In this document: one piece after another, positions 61,319 through 64,000 of the stretch
Layout: each line of letters starts with the position of its first letter
Numbering within the stretch: the stretch's first letter is position 1
Assembly (NCBI GenBank): GCA_965218055.1
Contig: CBDCKA010000002.1
Location: 1,426,001 to 1,490,000 of the forward strand
Direction: 5' to 3'
DNA from: CBDBKE01 sp965218055
GTDB lineage: Bacteria > Acidobacteriota > Terriglobia > JAJPHL01 > JAPKYU01
Length of the DNA stretch: 64,000 bases
Program-made: the position numbers and the translations under genes
Notes under the pieces: generated by a model
Told to the model about the DNA's origin: nothing
Database searches by the model: none
What the model saw: the letters and a program-made list of their open reading frames with translations, nothing else

Positions 61319-62284
61319 TCATCCGTTATCGTGTTCCCTCCGGATCGGCTCGATGAGCCAGCGGTTCTGTGGCGCGTCATAACCTTCGACGAGCAAGGCT
61401 TCCTCCACGAAGCGGCGTCCCTCGCGCCGGGTCATGTGAATCACCATCGCAATCCCGTCCACCACGCCTCGGCAGGTCACCTCCCAGGGAAGCTCACCGC
61501 CGCCCTGCATGGCGCAACTGGCGATGCGCGACAAGGCCGATTCTGCGTTGTTGGCGTGTACGGTTGTCAGCGACCCGCCGTGTCCGGTGTTGAGAGCTTG
61601 CAGCAGGTCCGCCGCCTCCCCGCCGCGCACCTCGCCCACGACGATGTGATCCGGGCGGTGGCGAAGCGCGTGGCGGACGAGATCACGGATCGTCACCGCT
61701 CCGGTTGCCAGTCCGCGAGCCTCGAAGCGGACGCAATTCGAGCGCTCGATGCGAAGCTCCAGCGTGTCCTCGATGGCGACGATGCGCTCGTCATCGGGTA
61801 GTAGTTCGATCAGCGCATTGAGCAGTGTGGTCTTGCCCGATCCAGTGCCGCCTGAAACCAGGATATTGCGCCGCGAGCGCAACACTCGCTCCGCTTCCGC
61901 TCGCACGTTTTTAGGAAGTGCACCTTGCGTCACGAGATCATCCGCCGAGAACGCCCGCTTGCCAAAGCGCCGCATGGTGATCGCCACCGTGGGGCTCGCG
62001 GACGGAACACAGATGGCAACCCGCGAGCCGTCGTCCAGGCGCGCATCGACAATCGGCGAGCTCGCCGGGTCCAAGCCCAAAGGACGGGCGATGTGGATGG
62101 CCGCCCGTAGGAGGGCCGATTCGTCCAGGTCCGGCGCGTCATGTGCCGTCAACCGCCCGGCCCGCTCGACCCAGACATTGAACGGCCCGTTAATCATGAT
62201 CTCGCTGACTTCGGAATCTTCCAGGGCGCTTTCCAATCCCGGTAGAAACGGTTTCAGGTGTTCCAGTCCACTCGCGGCGCTCAT
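61319..62284 (-). CDS. trbB: Conjugal transfer ATPase TrbB (VirB11-like)
   Basis: 321 residues from the ATG at 62284, overlapping the traG stop as ATGA. N-terminal domain 1-125; RecA-like domain with Walker A GGTGSGKT (145-152), Asp box EDTLELRI, Walker B HIVVGEVRGGEA and His box HANNAESALSRI. VirB11 hexamers gate substrate transfer and pilus assembly. It belongs to the same element as the integrase next to it and the coupling protein upstream, but its mating-channel partners are not in this part of the window. Confidence 0.92.
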   Translation of the reverse strand: MSAASGLEHLKPFLPGLESALEDSEVSEIMINGPFNVWVERAGRLTAHDAPDLDESALLRAAIHIARPLGLDPASSPIVDARLDDGSRVAICVPSASPTVAITMRRFGKRAFSADDLVTQGALPKNVRAEAERVLRSRRNILVSGGTGSGKTTLLNALIELLPDDERIVAIEDTLELRIERSNCVRFEARGLATGAVTIRDLVRHALRHRPDHIVVGEVRGGEAADLLQALNTGHGGSLTTVHANNAESALSRIASCAMQGGGELPWEVTCRGVVDGIAMVIHMTRREGRRFVEEALLVEGYDAPQNRWLIEPIRREHDNG

Positions 62285-64000
62285 AATCTGCCCGCCTCCT
62301 TCGCTCTCCAATAGGAATAATCTAGGGGCAGATAGTGAGGCTTGAGGTAGACCCGTCGCGGTTCAAGCGACTGCGACCCGTCATAGGGCAGACAGATCGC
62401 TTGACAGTTCGAGAGCAGCGCGAAGTCTCGCGGGTGAAACACGGCCTCGCGTTGCTCCCGGAAAGACTTGGTAGCGCCGATGCTGCCCCCGCCTCCCCCG
62501 GCGCGGCCTGAGAGCGGGGAGACTTCCGCCCGTTGGAGGTCTCGCTGATCGTGTAGGATCCCTTGATCTTCGCCACCTGCCCGCACATTTCGCTTGCAAT
62601 CCTGGCGCTGGCGTCGTCGCTGAGAGACAGGAAAATCCGGGTGCGGAGTGTCTGCAACAGCGAACGCCACGCTTCCGAGCTTCCCAAGACAGAGCGCAGC
62701 GAGGAAATGGATTGCGTGGCGACAATCGGGATGCAGCGGCATTGCCGGGTCAGCGCAAAGGATTTTTCATCGCCCGATGGATCGTCCTCGCCCACCGAAG
62801 CGAAGGCTTGATATTCGTCACAGATAAAGACGGCGGGCCGGAAGTAGACCCCCGACGACTCCTTCATCTTGGCCGGGCGCATGAGAAGCGCCTGGAGCCA
62901 GGCGTTTTTGAGCATCACGCCCACGGCGCGGGCCAGCGCCGGGTTCGCTCCGGCGGGCATGTTCAAGGCCAGCACCTTGCCCCTTTCGATCAATTCATAG
63001 AGTGGGGGCAAGTGTCGCGGCCCTTCGACTCGTTCCTCTTCGACCGGCGGGATCGACGTGGGCGCGGGTTTGTCTCCTTCCCCGCCGTCCGGCTTCTTGT
63101 TCAGCTCCCGGGCTTCTTCCCCGGTCCGCTTCGCGGCCCTGGCCTGAATTGCAATGGCTTGCGGATCGTCGGGGACTTCCGGCGCGGGCGGGCAAAACAC
63201 CTTCGCCACATCCGGCATATCGAACATGGCAAGGAATACCGAAACCCCCTCCACAATCGAGGACTTCACTTTGTTGTCCAGCGTTTGCCAGTCGTTGACA
63301 AACCAGCGCTTCACCGCCTCAACTCGTTCTCTCACTTCGTCGCCGGGTCCGGGGTCCCAAACCACCCGGTAGGTCAGCTTGAGCTCGTCCAGCTTGTTGA
63401 GCATAGGGCGGGAGTAGGCGGCCCGCACTTCTTCCGTTCCCGGTATGTCTTTCCATAGCCATTCAGCCAAGGTCATGATGTGGGCTTGGTATACGACCTC
63501 CGGAATGAAAACCGTGCCTTTGTTCAACTCGTCGCTCCACGCTTCGGCTTGCTCGATCTTGGCCGCGAAAAGCTCCGGGTCGATGGCGCAGCGGTAGACC
63601 TGCTGCAACGTCACCCACCGCTCCGGGAAGATTCGGTGAAGCTCGATGATCCAGCGGACCAGGTTGGTATAGGCTTGCTGCCAGAAGGGTTCCTTGCCCT
63701 TGCCGAACAACTGATTAAGCAAGCTCGAAACGGTGTAGGCCAGCGAGTAGGAATCGAGCCACCAGGCCGAGAGCGGGTTCCATTGCCAGCGCCCATTCAT
63801 GCCCAGCTCGATGTAGTCTTTTCCCCGGCCCGCCTCGATCAGGATTCGCCGGATATCGTGACAAAAATCTCCCTTGACTTCGAGCATGAGCGCCGCCGCC
63901 CGCTTCTGTGGATTCTCCGCTTGCCAGGAGAGAAGCTGCTTGGCGAAGGGGTGCATGCAAGCCGAAGTCTTCCCGGACCCGACGGCTCCGAAAATCGCCA
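62281..64000 (-). pseudogene. traG: TraG/VirD4-type coupling protein, frameshifted, 5' end outside window
   Basis: The frame is open to the window edge. Walker A GAVGSGKTS is encoded at about 63970-63996. Sequence is normal TraG-like (EVKGDFCHDIRRIL, NRWSLSAWWLDSYSLAY-type, IVATQSISSLRSVLG) up to about 62540. There one base is missing: the annotated frame turns into nonsense and stops at 62322, while the next frame resumes the family C-terminus, ending YLPLDYSYWRAKEAGRL at 62281. That stop overlaps the trbB start as ATGA, which confirms the intended frame. Either a genuine lesion or a sequencing error. Confidence 0.85.

Noticed and set aside
6107..64000. One single conjugative element spanning the window
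   Set aside because: There are two integrases, an unrelated island, rsmA and nirK in between, and different boundaries. Two elements fit better, although their relation is open.

Overview
The window is a high-GC, Gram-negative bacterial sequence dominated by accessory DNA. Few genes look like stable chromosome: a TonB-dependent receptor with its companion (1-3523), rsmA (27587-28426) and a copper nitrite reductase (53183-54298). The TonB receptor with an N-terminal carboxypeptidase-regulatory domain, the RsmA sequence and the FN3-type secreted protein would suit Acidobacteriota or a related environmental phylum. That placement is an impression, not a demonstration.

Layout. 1-3.6 kb: a Fur-box-like TonB receptor unit. 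3.6-6.1 kb: debris (IS3 remnants, nuclease-like fragments). 6.1-20.3 kb: a P4-type integrase followed by a minus-strand Trb/VirB conjugation operon (trbC, D, E, G, I, J, L, F, with ArdC and accessory genes) and a RepA fragment; no TrbB, TraG or relaxase is seen here. 20.3-23.5 kb: a large secreted FN3 protein with a pentanucleotide repeat just upstream that may control its reading frame. 24.0-55.5 kb: a block bounded by two inverted copies of a 131-bp MITE-like element. 55.5-59.0 kb: MobD-like protein, RecD2-type helicase and small mobile-element genes. 59.7-64 kb: the 3' half of tRNA-Val, integrase, excisionase-like gene, trbB and a frameshifted traG that runs off the window, i.e. the integrase end of a second conjugative element.

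The 24-55 kb block is essentially a defence island. It holds: a Type II restriction-modification pair with a ribbon-helix-helix gene; a decayed HEPN/Toprim gene; a six-gene sulfur-transfer operon (PP-loop ATPase, cysteine desulfurase, GHKL ATPase, two unrecognised proteins, DUF262-HNH nuclease) that resembles DNA phosphorothioation systems but lacks the recognisable Dnd/Ssp DNA-binding, nicking and ATPase partners; a NucS-like nuclease; a DNA methyltransferase convergent with a GHKL ATPase and a small partner; and a ubiquitin-like cassette (Ubl, E2-like, JAB-E1 fusion) convergent with a papain-like cysteine protease and divergent from an XRE regulator. Between them lie IS elements, IS fragments and a phage capsid fragment.

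The two strongest candidates for undescribed biology are the sulfur/GHKL/DUF262 operon at 29.7-37.7 kb and the Ubl conjugation cassette with its papain-like protease at 48.5-52.9 kb. The main mechanistic curiosity elsewhere is the start-adjacent pentanucleotide repeat at 23.4 kb. All family assignments come from reading motifs and architecture by eye; no database search was run.
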